A stretch of DNA of 64,000 nucleotides from assembly GCA_011391125.1 (NCBI GenBank), contig JAABRE010000002.1:52541-116540 (forward strand). The letters run 5' to 3'. The notes under the pieces are model-generated. The model was not told the DNA's origin. It made no database searches and saw only the letters and a program-made list of their open reading frames with translations. How positions within the stretch are numbered: position 1 is the stretch's first letter; each line of letters opens with the position of its first letter. Below, piece by piece: positions 36,973-45,848 of this stretch. The translations under genes were made by a program, and so were the position numbers. The stretch comes from Synechococcales cyanobacterium S06. Lineage in GTDB: Bacteria > Cyanobacteriota > Cyanobacteriia > Cyanobacteriales > JAABRE01.

Positions 36973-39264
36973 GTGAAAATTTATCAACATTTAGGAATCT
37001 GGGGCAGTGTCGCTTTAGTATCTTTGACAACACAACCAGTACAAAGTGCTAATAGCCAAATTATTGAGATTAAACCCGAACAAAGGGAACATAGTTTAGA
37101 ACTAAAATTAGATACCGTTGGTACTCAAAAAACCATACCAAAAATTGTTACCTATAATCAGGGTAAAACCCTCGTCGCTACTTTACCAAATCTCCGTTTA
37201 GGCAAAAATTTTACTCAAAAAAATCCCTACCCCGGTATTAGTAAAATTGAAATTAATCAGGGCAAAAATAATAATATTAACGTCAAAGTAACCGGCGAAA
37301 AACAAGCACCCACAGGGTCAATTTTTCTACAGCAAAAAGATGATGTCATCCTGAGTTTTACTCCTAAACAACCACAACTTTTAGCACAGAATATTACGCC
37401 GAATCCGGATACTGAACCAACTAAATCTGATCAGAATACACCGGCAACTCAGAACGAGGTTTTAATAGACAATCCCAAAATGTCAATTAATGGTCAACCT
37501 GTCGTCTCCTCCCAAGGTGCTCCGGCCTTTTTACCCCGTGCAGTTGCCCCTCCGGTGGGGGATATCGCCGTTTCTAACATTGATTCTAGCCCCATTACCT
37601 TGGACATCGGTAAAAATATCCCCGTGCGACGCTTAGTCTTAAAAGATGCTCCCGTGAGGGAAGTTTTAGGACTTTTGGCACGCTCTGCTGGTGTAAACCT
37701 CATTTTTACCGATAATGCTGAGGTCGAAAAGGATTACAAGGAAGCAACCATTTCCCTTGATATTGATAATGAGCCCATTCAAGAGGTGTTTAACTCCGTT
37801 TTAATGGTTGGTGGACTTCAGGCTAACATGAGGGGAAATACGGTTTTCGTGGGCAAAAATTTACCCCAACAAGCCCGAAATTTAGTCACCAGATCCTTTA
37901 GACTTAATCAGGTTAAAGCCATTGATGCGGTAGGTTTTCTGGTGGAACAGGGAGCTTCTACCCAAAGAGTTGTAACTAGCCAAGTCCAGACCACAGAGCA
38001 AGATGATGTAACTGGTTTAAGACAGACTTATACGACAACTACGACTGAGCTTAAACCTATTTTTGCGGACGAGGAAAGCATCATAAAATCCCAAGCACCA
38101 TTAATTCTCAGGGGAGTTTCTGTCTCAGCAGATGAGCGACTCAATACCCTTACGGTGATAGCTGAACCCCGTAAAATGGAAATCATTAGCGCCATGATTG
38201 TTCAACTAGATGCCCGCCGCCGTCAAGTAGCGGTTAATGTCAAAGTAGTGGATGTTAACTTATTGAACACAGAAGAATTCAATAGTAGTTTGTCCTTTGG
38301 TGTGGGTGACGGTTTCTTTGTCAGTGACAATGGAGCAGCAGCTTTTAACTACGGTGGAGTTAATCCCCCTAGTAGCGATCAAGTCAGTGGTAATCTTCTC
38401 AATGGACAACCAGTAGTTCCCAATCCCCTTTTGAATATAGCAGGTCAAGATGGAGACATTTTCTTTGATCCTCAAAATGGTCCTTTTAGTGATGTGAATG
38501 TCGCTAATGGCGCTGGTTACGCTCGTCCGGGGTTTGGTACAAATAATAATCCTTTCCAACCCGGTATTCAAGAGATTGATGACACTGGCAAGCTAACTTA
38601 TGCTCTACCTAGTTTCTTCCAATATCCCAGTAAATTCCTCGCTTTGTTAGAGGCAAAAGTCAGTAGTGGTAATGGCAAAATTTTAACAGATCCTACCTTG
38701 GTGGTTCAAGAAGGAGAAACTGCGGAAATACAACTTACCCAAGAAGTATTTGGCGGTTTTACCAAAAAACAAACCGTTAACCCCGATGGTAGTTCTTCCA
38801 TCGTTGATGAACCCATTATTAAAAATGCTGGTTTAATTTTAAATATCGCTGTCAGTCGCATTGACGATAATGGCTTTGTCTCCGTCAATATCAATCCCAC
38901 TATTTCCGGTATTTCCGGTTCTCAAAGTACCGCTCAAGGTGTGATTACCTTAACTCAAGAACGTAGTTCTCGTTCTGGAGTCATTCGTTTACGGGATGGT
39001 CAAACCTTGATTCTCAGTGGTATTATTCAGGAACAGGATCGCACCACGGTTTCTAAAGTCCCAATTTTAGGCGATATTCCCCTGTTAGGTGCGTTATTCA
39101 GAAGTACCAGTCGAAGCAATACCCGCAATGAGGTGGTGGTTTTAGTGACACCCCAGATTGTGGATGATTCTGATCAGTCAGGTTGGGGTTACAATTACGC
39201 CCCCGGTCAAGGGACTCGAGATGCCTTGAAAAAACAAGGTATGACCGTACCCGGAGGCAATTAA
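36973..39264 (+). CDS. pilQ: Type IV pilus secretin PilQ
   Basis: PilQ forms the outer-membrane pore for the pilus. There is a signal peptide (~1-25), an AMIN-like domain (~30-125), a linker, an STN/secretin N-terminal domain (VLKDAPVREVLGLLARSAGVNL) and N-domains. The C-terminal secretin beta-barrel contains ILTDPTLVVQEGETAEI, RSGVIRLRDGQTLILSG and VPILGDIPLLGALFR. Length is 763. Its TAA stop is the first triplet of a TAAGAGG/TAATAGG heptamer array. Confidence 0.96.
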   Translation: MKIYQHLGIWGSVALVSLTTQPVQSANSQIIEIKPEQREHSLELKLDTVGTQKTIPKIVTYNQGKTLVATLPNLRLGKNFTQKNPYPGISKIEINQGKNNNINVKVTGEKQAPTGSIFLQQKDDVILSFTPKQPQLLAQNITPNPDTEPTKSDQNTPATQNEVLIDNPKMSINGQPVVSSQGAPAFLPRAVAPPVGDIAVSNIDSSPITLDIGKNIPVRRLVLKDAPVREVLGLLARSAGVNLIFTDNAEVEKDYKEATISLDIDNEPIQEVFNSVLMVGGLQANMRGNTVFVGKNLPQQARNLVTRSFRLNQVKAIDAVGFLVEQGASTQRVVTSQVQTTEQDDVTGLRQTYTTTTTELKPIFADEESIIKSQAPLILRGVSVSADERLNTLTVIAEPRKMEIISAMIVQLDARRRQVAVNVKVVDVNLLNTEEFNSSLSFGVGDGFFVSDNGAAAFNYGGVNPPSSDQVSGNLLNGQPVVPNPLLNIAGQDGDIFFDPQNGPFSDVNVANGAGYARPGFGTNNNPFQPGIQEIDDTGKLTYALPSFFQYPSKFLALLEAKVSSGNGKILTDPTLVVQEGETAEIQLTQEVFGGFTKKQTVNPDGSSSIVDEPIIKNAGLILNIAVSRIDDNGFVSVNINPTISGISGSQSTAQGVITLTQERSSRSGVIRLRDGQTLILSGIIQEQDRTTVSKVPILGDIPLLGALFRSTSRSNTRNEVVVLVTPQIVDDSDQSGWGYNYAPGQGTRDALKKQGMTVPGGN

Positions 39265-39415
39265 GAGGTAATAGGTAATAGGTAATAGGTAATAGGTAAG
39301 AGGTAATAGGTAAGAGGTAATGGGTAATAGGTAATGGGTAATAGGTAATAGGTAATAGGTAATAGGTAATAGGTAATAGGTAAGAGGTAATGGGTAATAG
39401 GTAATGGGTGATAGG
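39262..39415. repeat. TAATAGG heptamer array at the pilQ 3' end
   Basis: About 22 tandem heptamers (TAATAGG, with TAAGAGG, TAATGGG and TGATAGG variants) begin exactly with the pilQ stop codon. On the plus strand the unit stops all three frames; on the minus strand it is open, which creates a spurious Tyr/Leu/Pro ORF. A CCTCTTACC close after 39420 could pair with internal GGTAAGAGG units and form a terminator. Confidence 0.92.
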
Positions 39416-39646
39416 CCTTTTACCTCTTACCAAAGAAATTGGGTATGAGGACCCTCCCCTTTTGTAAAGGTAGGCCTTGTACCTACCCTTAATCAGAGGG
39501 AAAAATAAAAACCGATTCCTTGTTCAATTATGCTCCCCTCTCCCTTTGGGATGAGGGGTTGGGGGTGAGGGTCTTCAAATTTTGATCTCGACTTTGAAAC
39601 GGTTTCCCTGCTCAAATCAGAGGTCAAACTTCTTACTTTTTACTTC
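39416..39646. repeat. Repeat-rich convergent spacer (pilQ-gltA)
   Basis: After the heptamers come a small hairpin GGTAGG-CCTTGTA-CCTACC (39470-39488) and a C/G-run palindrome core (about 39535-39575, CTCCCCTCTCCC paired with GGGATGAGGGG). The core is shared with the elements at 58182 and 61941. No gene is visible. One or more of these may terminate pilQ and gltA transcripts. Confidence 0.6.
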
Positions 39647-40801
39647 TTACTTCGTGAACTCTCTTTCTTCTATGGGAATATAGGGAGAATTGTGATTTCC
39701 CGTGTAAATTTGGGTAGGTCGGAAAATCCGGTTTTCCACTAATTGTTCCTTCCAGTGGGCCAACCAACCAGCAACCCGGGCGATCGCAAAAATCGGCGTA
39801 AATAAATCGCTAGGAATACCCATTTTGCGATAAACCAACCCTGAATAAAAGTCCACATTCGGATAAATTTTCTTCTCCCCTAACCTTTCTGTGACGGCTT
39901 CCTCTAAAGCGACGGCCACGTCATAATATTCATCATGGCCTGTTTTTTCAAATAGCTGTTTAGCCAAATCCTGTAACAAAATCGCTCTTGGGTCTTTGAC
40001 TCGCCAAACTCGGTGTCCAAAACCCATGATTTTTTGTTTATTGGCGAGGCATTTATCAACATAGGCCGCCACATTTTTAACCGAGCCGATTTCTTCTAGC
40101 ATGAGCAATACTTCCTCATTCGCTCCACCGTGGAGAGGACCAGCCAAAGTACCCACTGCTGAAGCAATCACCGCATAGGGATCGGTCAATGTTGAAGCTG
40201 TAACCCGGGCGGAAAAGGTAGAAGCATTCATCGTATGTTCGGCATGGAGAATCAAGCAAACATCCAAAATGCGCGCTGCTAAAGGATCTGGCATCCGTTC
40301 AGTCAGCATATATAAAAAGTTGGTAGCATAATCCAAATCGTCATTGGGTTGAATGGGATCATTACCTTTGCGCATTAAGTGAAAGGCCGCCACCATCGTA
40401 GGTATTTTCGCCAATAGACGCACCACGGCGGCGCGGATATATTCAGGATTATCCAAAGCACGACGGGAATAAAACAAACCTAACGCAGCGGCCGAAGTTT
40501 GTAAAGCATCCATGGGATGACCACTTTCGGGAAAACATTTCATCATGTCGCGAATGCGATACTTAATCCGACGATGGTGGAGAATGTCATTTTCAAAGGT
40601 ATCTAATTCGTCTTTGGTGGGAAAATGTCCCCAAATTAATAAATAAGCGGTTTCTAAAAATGTGCTTTTTTTCGCAAGTTCTTCGATGGCAATTCCACGG
40701 TATTCCAAGATACTATTGTCACCATCAATAAAACTAATACCAGATTCAGCCGCAGGAACGTTGGCTAAACCGGGTTGATATTCACAAATTGTTGTTCCCA
40801 T
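39647..40801 (-). CDS. gltA: Citrate synthase
   Basis: GltA condenses oxaloacetate and acetyl-CoA at the entry of the cyanobacterial TCA pathway. Conserved sites are visible: GISFIDGDNSILEYRGIAIEELA, the His region HAEHTMNASTFSAR, LHGGANEEVL, the active-site GFGHRVWRVKDPRA, and NVDFYSG with the catalytic Asp. Length (384) fits the short type-I dimeric-like enzymes. Single gene. Confidence 0.96.
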   Translation of the reverse strand: MGTTICEYQPGLANVPAAESGISFIDGDNSILEYRGIAIEELAKKSTFLETAYLLIWGHFPTKDELDTFENDILHHRRIKYRIRDMMKCFPESGHPMDALQTSAAALGLFYSRRALDNPEYIRAAVVRLLAKIPTMVAAFHLMRKGNDPIQPNDDLDYATNFLYMLTERMPDPLAARILDVCLILHAEHTMNASTFSARVTASTLTDPYAVIASAVGTLAGPLHGGANEEVLLMLEEIGSVKNVAAYVDKCLANKQKIMGFGHRVWRVKDPRAILLQDLAKQLFEKTGHDEYYDVAVALEEAVTERLGEKKIYPNVDFYSGLVYRKMGIPSDLFTPIFAIARVAGWLAHWKEQLVENRIFRPTQIYTGNHNSPYIPIEEREFTK

Positions 40802-40901
40802 ATTTTTACCTTTAATTTTAACTTAAATGAACGGAAGAACTTTACACTCACTTACCCAATAATTTTCCCTTTTTTTGGGCTCAAAAGCTTAATTTATTCG
40901 A

Positions 40902-41408
40902 TTAATTTCTTTGGGAAATTAACCATTTTGGCGAAGTTAATAAAAATAACTCACTATTTCCCAGGGGAGTTATTTTAAGTGGTAATTTTAACCCTATTAC
41001 TCCGGCTTTTTTGACTATCAATTTTGACGCGACTTTCCCCCACACTAATAACTCTGTCCAGTTTCCTAAATCTGGTTGATGTCCCACTAGAACAAGTTTG
41101 TTATGGTCCTTATTATAACCTGATTCTTGCCACCAATTAACCCAATTTTCTAGCTTTCCCCCTGGTTTTAAGTCAGGAAATCTTAGTATTTTCTCACTTA
41201 AACCCACTTCTTTTAAAAGTTCGGCGGTTTGTTCTGCTCTCACTAAAGGACTCGTTAAAATTAAGTCAAAATGTATTCCTATTTCTAACAGACGTTGCCC
41301 TAATTTTTTCGTTTTTTCTTGGCCGGTTTCTGTTAAGGTTCTTTCCTCATCTTGACTATATTCGCCTCGTTCTTCGGCATTTCCATGACGTATCAAATAT
41401 AATTCCAT
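40902..41408 (-). CDS. sixA: Phosphohistidine phosphatase SixA-like
   Basis: A histidine-phosphatase fold with the phospho-acceptor MELYLIRHGNAEERG (His8), the arginine in ILTSPLVRAEQTAELL and the second His in LVLVGHQPDLGNW. SixA removes phosphate from histidine of Hpt domains or PTS-related proteins. At 168 residues it is a short SixA-type protein. It lies 41 bases after the DHH phosphoesterase gene on the same strand. Confidence 0.9.
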   Translation of the reverse strand: MELYLIRHGNAEERGEYSQDEERTLTETGQEKTKKLGQRLLEIGIHFDLILTSPLVRAEQTAELLKEVGLSEKILRFPDLKPGGKLENWVNWWQESGYNKDHNKLVLVGHQPDLGNWTELLVWGKVASKLIVKKAGVIGLKLPLKITPLGNSELFLLTSPKWLISQRN

Positions 41409-41449
41409 AATGCAGTTATTAATTATTAATTGTTAATTATTAATGAACT

Positions 41450-42685
41450 TTAATCTGTTTGAATGACATTATCATCGGGATGTATTAATTTAAACAACTT
41501 TTGCTTAATTTGTTTATCAAACACCTCCCATTTTAACTTGGCATATTCGGCATTGTCATTGAAACCACATAAAAAACCCAAGGGAATCTCAAAACCTCCG
41601 GCCATGTAACGCCCTCCCCCAAAAAATCTACCATTGGCATCTTTACCAAATGTTTCCTTAATAAAGTCATCCGGATCAAGGGTTAATTTATTAGTTCTTA
41701 ATGAGCCAATAACTACTTCTATTTCCTCATTTTGATCATGCAGAATACCATAAACTAAAGCTGTATGAATATCCTCTTCTGTTACTAAAAAATCGGCAGC
41801 TTGGGGTATGGCATCTCGATCATCGTAACGCAAATAACCGACACCGGCAATGGAAAAACTATTCTTAATAATTCGATTTCTCAGAGCTTTTTCAATGACA
41901 TCCATAACTCGTCGAGATCTAGCTGATTGTAACACAGCTTTTAGCAATTGTGCATCATAAAATTTACTTAAAAAAGCCGCCGCTAAAAAGTCTTCTTCTT
42001 CCGCTTGCATCATATTATTAGTATCAGATCTAATGCCATGAATTAAAGCTGTGGCACATTTAACGTGATGATTATTACTGGTATTAAACTTTAAAATACC
42101 TTCGCGAATATACTGGGTAAAAATGGTTGCTGTTGCTCGAATTTGTGGCCGTAAATCGATAAATTCTGCTTCCATATTTCCTTGTTTACTATGGTGATCA
42201 ATTACAGCAATTATCGGTATTTTTTGTTTAATTACTAAGGGCATTAATTGGCTAGTTGTCCCTTGATTATCAACCAAAACACAGCCTTGATATTGAGATA
42301 AATCCGATTCTTTTAAGCTATTTATTGGTAATCTTTTAGCCGGTAATCCCGTTAATTTAACTAAGGTAATATTTTCCTGATGGGATAAAGTTCCCGCATA
42401 AACTATATCCGATTGAATATTATATTGTTGTGCAATTAATTGATATGTCCAAGCACTTGACAGAGCATCCGGATCTGGAAAATCTTGAATTACTATTATT
42501 TGATGTTCACCTTTATGTAATTCTAAGGTAACTTTTAATTTGGCTACTATTTCTTGTAATGGTGACATTCTCTTATCATTAAGAATAAGATGCTCTTCAA
42601 TTTTTGATCTGCTTAGTTCGGGTTCTAAATCTAACTCTTCCAATCCCGTTTTATTATCTGAAAATTTAACTATTTTTCCTGACAT
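41450..42685 (-). CDS. DHH/DHHA1-family phosphoesterase
   Basis: The catalytic DHH domain shows IIVIQDFPDPDALSSAW (DPDA), VLVDNQG and VIDHHSKQG, the metal-binding motifs of NrnA/RecJ-like phosphoesterases. The C-terminal DHHA1 substrate-binding domain carries GGGRYMAGGFEIPLGFL. NrnA-like enzymes degrade short oligoribonucleotides, pAp or cyclic-dinucleotide products; the substrate here cannot be read. Length is 411. It is a neighbour of sixA. Confidence 0.9.
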   Translation of the reverse strand: MSGKIVKFSDNKTGLEELDLEPELSRSKIEEHLILNDKRMSPLQEIVAKLKVTLELHKGEHQIIVIQDFPDPDALSSAWTYQLIAQQYNIQSDIVYAGTLSHQENITLVKLTGLPAKRLPINSLKESDLSQYQGCVLVDNQGTTSQLMPLVIKQKIPIIAVIDHHSKQGNMEAEFIDLRPQIRATATIFTQYIREGILKFNTSNNHHVKCATALIHGIRSDTNNMMQAEEEDFLAAAFLSKFYDAQLLKAVLQSARSRRVMDVIEKALRNRIIKNSFSIAGVGYLRYDDRDAIPQAADFLVTEEDIHTALVYGILHDQNEEIEVVIGSLRTNKLTLDPDDFIKETFGKDANGRFFGGGRYMAGGFEIPLGFLCGFNDNAEYAKLKWEVFDKQIKQKLFKLIHPDDNVIQTD

Positions 42686-42765
42686 TTTTTTAAGGTAATA
42701 AAAATTATTGCGTAAATATAGAAATTCTAATTAACAATTGACAATTATCAACTCTTAATTGTCAA

Positions 42766-43266
42766 TTATAAAATACCAATCACATATTTTTTCCACTCTT
42801 GGTTAACATTTCCTTTGGTATGTTTGACTATTTCAAAATTAAGGGTATTATGAGGTTTACGAGGTTTAGATAATAAGGTCATGTTCGCTTCTTTTGGTGT
42901 ACGATTGCCCTTTTTTACGTTACACCTAACACAAGCAGTAATTAGATTTTCCCACAAATCCAGACCACCTCGCGAACGAGGAATAATATGATCCAAGGTC
43001 AATTGTTCCCCTTTCACCTTACAATATTGACAAGTATGTTGATCCCGCTCAAAAACATTACGTCGAGTTAAGGGCATTTCTTTATAGGGAATACTCACAT
43101 AATGAAATAACCGAATCACCGACGGTAACGGAAATTCAGGGTACAAATATTTACCGTTATGTTCGACAGACTCCGCTTTACCCTTTAATAATAATACCAC
43201 CGCTCGTCTCCAACTGGTAATATTTAAAGGTTCATAAGAAGCATTTAAGACCAGAACTTTGCTCAT
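42766..43266 (-). CDS. HNH endonuclease
   Basis: The C-terminal zinc-stabilised HNH fold is clear: CQYCKVKGEQLTLDHIIPRS, then GGLDLWENLITACVRCNVKKG, giving CxxC, DH, N and CxxCN. The N-terminal half (VLVLNASYEPLNITSWRRA) is typical of the ~165-residue HNH proteins found throughout cyanobacteria. The function is not established; it is often a stable chromosomal gene rather than a mobile one. Confidence 0.93.
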   Translation of the reverse strand: MSKVLVLNASYEPLNITSWRRAVVLLLKGKAESVEHNGKYLYPEFPLPSVIRLFHYVSIPYKEMPLTRRNVFERDQHTCQYCKVKGEQLTLDHIIPRSRGGLDLWENLITACVRCNVKKGNRTPKEANMTLLSKPRKPHNTLNFEIVKHTKGNVNQEWKKYVIGIL

Positions 43267-43374
43267 AGTATCTGATTTTTTGATAATTTTATCTCAAATC
43301 CTAACACAATTAACAGTTGACAGTTGATAGTTGACAATTGACAATTGATAGTTATTAGTTATTAGTGATCGATT

Positions 43375-44550
43375 ATGATTGATGGTGTGTCGAGTTACAC
43401 TCAACCTCTTATTACAAATTATCATTGTCAATTATCCGACCTTATTCGTCAACGTGCTTGGGTTGAAATTGATTTGCAAGCCTTGGCTCATAATGTCAGG
43501 GAAATTAAACAATTATTAGCTCCCTCAACCAAGTTGATGGCGGTAATCAAGGCTGATGCTTACGGCCATGGTGCAGTTAGGGTTGCTGATACGATTTTAA
43601 ATTCGGGCGCTGATGCTTTAGCCATTGCAACTTTGAGCGAAGGTATTGAGTTACGTCAAGCTGGAATTACTTCCCCGATTCTCATTTTAGGTGCGATTAA
43701 TACCCCAACGGAAATTGAAGCGATCGCCTTTTGGAAGTTAGAAGCAACAATTTGCTCCTCCCCACAAGCAGCCATTTTTGAGAAAACCTTGGCTCACCTG
43801 AATCAAAATTTAACGGTACATTTAAAATTAGACACGGGAATGTCTCGTTTAGGTACAAGTTGGGAAAATGCCCGGGATTTTGTGCAATTCGTCGAAAATT
43901 TGCCCCATTTAAACATCGTTTCAGTCTATTCCCATTTAGCCACGGCCGATGATGCTGATCCCCATTTCTTGAAACTACAACAAAAAAGATTTGATGAGGC
44001 GATCGCCTCCCTCGGCCAAAATTCTTACTACCATCATTTGGCAAACTCCGCTGGCGCATTGACAGATTCATCCTTGCATTACGATTTAGTCAGAGTCGGA
44101 TTAGCGTTATATGGCTTATCTCCTGCCCCACATTTACGGGGTAAATTGCCCTTAAAACCGGTTTTAGAGGTTAAAGCGAGGATAACCCAAATTAAGAGCA
44201 TTCCTGAAGGCACAGGGGTAAGCTATAGCCACAAATTTATCGCCCCTGCACCCATGGTCATTGCCGTAGTCGGCATTGGTTACGCTGACGGTATTCCCCG
44301 CAACTTATCTAACCGTTTAAAAGTGTTACTTCGAGGTCAATTTATTGCGCAAATTGGTAACATTACCATGGACCAATTAATGCTTGACGTGACGAATATT
44401 TCTAACCTAGAAATCGGCGAAATAGTAACATTAATTGGCCAAGATCATGGTAACAAAATCTCGGCTGACGATTGGGCAAACACACTAGGTACAATATCTT
44501 GGGAAATTCTCTGTAGTTTTAAACACAGACTCCCCCGAGTCAGCACTTAA
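43375..44550 (+). CDS. alr: Alanine racemase
   Basis: This PLP enzyme makes D-alanine for peptidoglycan. The PLP lysine lies in MAVIKADAYGHGAV; LDTGMSRLG, VSVYSHLATAD and the catalytic-Tyr block GIGYADGIPRNL follow, with the C-terminal GNITMDQLMLDVT. Length (391) is slightly above typical through an extended N-terminus (residues ~1-28). Upstream are degenerate heptamers; downstream is a MITE-like element. Confidence 0.95.
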   Translation: MIDGVSSYTQPLITNYHCQLSDLIRQRAWVEIDLQALAHNVREIKQLLAPSTKLMAVIKADAYGHGAVRVADTILNSGADALAIATLSEGIELRQAGITSPILILGAINTPTEIEAIAFWKLEATICSSPQAAIFEKTLAHLNQNLTVHLKLDTGMSRLGTSWENARDFVQFVENLPHLNIVSVYSHLATADDADPHFLKLQQKRFDEAIASLGQNSYYHHLANSAGALTDSSLHYDLVRVGLALYGLSPAPHLRGKLPLKPVLEVKARITQIKSIPEGTGVSYSHKFIAPAPMVIAVVGIGYADGIPRNLSNRLKVLLRGQFIAQIGNITMDQLMLDVTNISNLEIGEIVTLIGQDHGNKISADDWANTLGTISWEILCSFKHRLPRVST

Positions 44551-44561
44551 CAGTTATTAGT

Positions 44562-44663
44562 TATAGCAATTCTAAATTACTTATAAAAAATTGTTTTCAC
44601 AAAACCCTTACTGTAGAGACGTTGCATGCAACGTCTCTACACAACGAACATAGGATTGCTATA
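44562..44663. mobile_element. MITE-like element, TATAGCA family, copy 1 (102 bp)
   Basis: It starts TATAGCAATTCTAA and ends GGATTGCTATA, short terminal inverted repeats with TA outermost. Its centre is a perfect 30-base palindrome (44612-44641, half-site TGTAGAGACGTTGCA). Two other elements with the same ends and length but another core lie at 58182 and 61941. It lies just after alr and borders a heptamer array. No coding capacity. Confidence 0.75.
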
Positions 44664-44829
44664 TCAACTATCAACTATCAAGTGTCAAGTGTCAACTGTC
44701 AAGTGTCAACTATCAACTGTCATCTGTCAACTATCAACTATCAACTGTCAACTATCAACTGTCAACTATCAACTGTCAACTATCAACTGTCAACTATCAA
44801 CTGTCAACTATCAACTGTCAACTGTCAAC
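44664..44829. repeat. CAACTAT/CAACTGT heptamer array at the psaK 3' end
   Basis: About 24 tandem heptamers run from the MITE-like element to within 4 bases of the psaK stop. The minus-strand reading (TTGATAG/TTGACAG) carries stops in every frame downstream of psaK; the plus strand is open, giving two spurious ORFs of ~75-80 codons made of repeated short peptides. Confidence 0.92.
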
Positions 44830-44832
44830 GAA

Positions 44833-45102
44833 TTAAAGTACACCTAAAGAAGCCAAACCAAGGATAACACCAGCACCTAAAACATGGCCAAAGCTAGTTG
44901 TACCTAATACTGCACCTAAGCCGAAACCACCAAAAAACGCAGGGGAAGGCATTCCAGGGCCGACATTTTGCTGTTTGATGGTTGCTTTGCCAAAGGCGAT
45001 CGCCAAGATGTTGCAAATAATCATCACAGCAGCCACTTTAGGACTCCATTCTAAGGTATTCGGAACAGTCGCAGCTAACAGGCTGATTGAATAATTTAAC
45101 AT
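44833..45102 (-). CDS. psaK: Photosystem I reaction center subunit PsaK
   Basis: PsaK is a small peripheral PSI subunit with two membrane helices, joined by a short loop on the cytoplasmic side. The first helix (SPKVAAVMIICNILAIAFGK), the loop (ATIKQQNVGPGMP) and the C-terminal Gly-rich helix (FGGFGLGAVLGTTSFGHVLG) match. Length 89 is typical. A good Shine-Dalgarno (AAGGAGT) precedes the ATG. It is divergent from rpmF. Confidence 0.95.
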   Translation of the reverse strand: MLNYSISLLAATVPNTLEWSPKVAAVMIICNILAIAFGKATIKQQNVGPGMPSPAFFGGFGLGAVLGTTSFGHVLGAGVILGLASLGVL

Positions 45103-45237
45103 GAAATACTCCTTGTTTTGTTAAAGTGCTTTTTAGATAAGGTTGTTTCAATTTTTAGCTTAAAACAGTCAGAAAATGTATAAAGTTTTGCTAAGAAATA
45201 TTAAGCTGACTTTACAATTGAATAAACTCTCATTATA

Positions 45238-45314
45238 GTGAACAGTCGTTCACTCCGACCAAGAATTCCTAATTGCGGTCTGGTCTTGCACACAGCTAAA
45301 AATCGCTATATAAT
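45238..45314 (+). promoter_or_regulatory. rpmF promoter with upstream inverted repeat
   Basis: A -35 box TTGCAC (45286-45291) and a perfect -10 TATAAT (45309-45314) are separated by the ideal 17 bases, about 36 bases before the rpmF ATG. Upstream lies an inverted repeat GTGAAC-AGTC-GTTCAC (45238-45253), a possible operator for rpmF or the divergent psaK. Confidence 0.7.
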
Positions 45315-45350
45315 GGAAAGGTTGTCTCAAAAAAATAGGTATAACTAAAA

Positions 45351-45527
45351 ATGGCGTGTCCAAAAAAGAAAACATCCTCCCAAAAACGTGATCAACGCAA
45401 AGCCACTTGGAAAAAAAAGGCCGCTAGACAAGCTGAAAAAGCCCTTTCTCTAGGTAAATCCGTGCTAACCGGGCGCGCAAAAGGCTTTGTTTATCCTACC
45501 GATGAAGAAGAAAACACCGAAGAGTAG
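45351..45527 (+). CDS. rpmF: 50S ribosomal protein L32
   Basis: This 58-residue gene encodes a very basic protein beginning [20 protein letters not shown] and continuing with [20 protein letters not shown] and an acidic end ([10 protein letters not shown]). The N-terminal (A)CPKKKTS-RD-R motif is diagnostic of L32. A consensus promoter lies directly upstream and a hairpin terminator downstream, so it is monocistronic. Confidence 0.95.
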   Translation: MACPKKKTSSQKRDQRKATWKKKAARQAEKALSLGKSVLTGRAKGFVYPTDEEENTEE

Positions 45528-45593
45528 GAAAGTTTAGCCCTGCACAAACGGGCTATTCTGTCAAAATTTTGTTACAAAAATTTATATTTGAAA

Positions 45594-45626
45594 AAAAATC
45601 CGATTTCAGCCCGAGATCGGATTTTT
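45594..45626 (+). terminator. rpmF terminator (CCGATT palindrome)
   Basis: Arms AAAAATCCGAT (45594-45604) and ATCGGATTTTT (45616-45626) enclose an 11-base loop and end in a T run, 66 bases after rpmF. Same sequence type as the palindromes at 25483, 27616, 47786 and 48710. Confidence 0.8.
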
Positions 45627-45802
45627 GCTCTCTGGATTTGTTTTTCTCACGCAAAGTCGCAAAGGCGCTAAGAAGGCGCAAATACTTGGTTTTGCTCCCT
45701 GGATTTGTTTTTCTCACGCAAAGACGCAAAGGCGCTAAGAAGGCGCAAATACCTTATTTTGCTCCCTGGATTTGTTTTTCTCACGCAAAGTCGCTTAAGA
45801 AG
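45627..45802. repeat. 67-bp tandem repeat, about 2.6 copies
   Basis: The GGATTTGTTTTTCTCACGCA landmark recurs at 45634, 45701 and 45768, a constant period of 67 bases. Each unit contains CACGCAAAG(T/A)CGC followed by AAAGGCGCTAAGAAGGCGCA; the third copy is cut short and differs at its end. The units are nearly identical, so duplication is recent. An ORF over this area is only a repeat artefact. Confidence 0.9.
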
Positions 45803-45848
45803 ATAAAATGATATTGACATTTTTGATTGTTATTGTTATTCTGAAATT

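Noticed and set aside
39098..39433. Minus-strand ORF of ~110 codons rich in Tyr, Leu, Pro and Ile
   Set aside because: It is the open strand of the TAATAGG heptamer array and overlaps pilQ; the peptide is a translation of a 7-base repeat.
44622..44867. Two overlapping plus-strand ORFs with repeated Ser/Thr-Ile-Asn-Cys-Gln-type peptides
   Set aside because: Products of the CAACTAT/CAACTGT array; the reading exists only because that strand has no stops in the repeat.
45206..45222. HLR1-like RpaB site upstream of psaK
   Set aside because: Only one half-site (TTTACAAT) is present; the second copy at the required spacing is missing.
45569..45811. 80-codon ORF after rpmF
   Set aside because: It spans the terminator and the 67-bp tandem repeats; the protein merely repeats itself.
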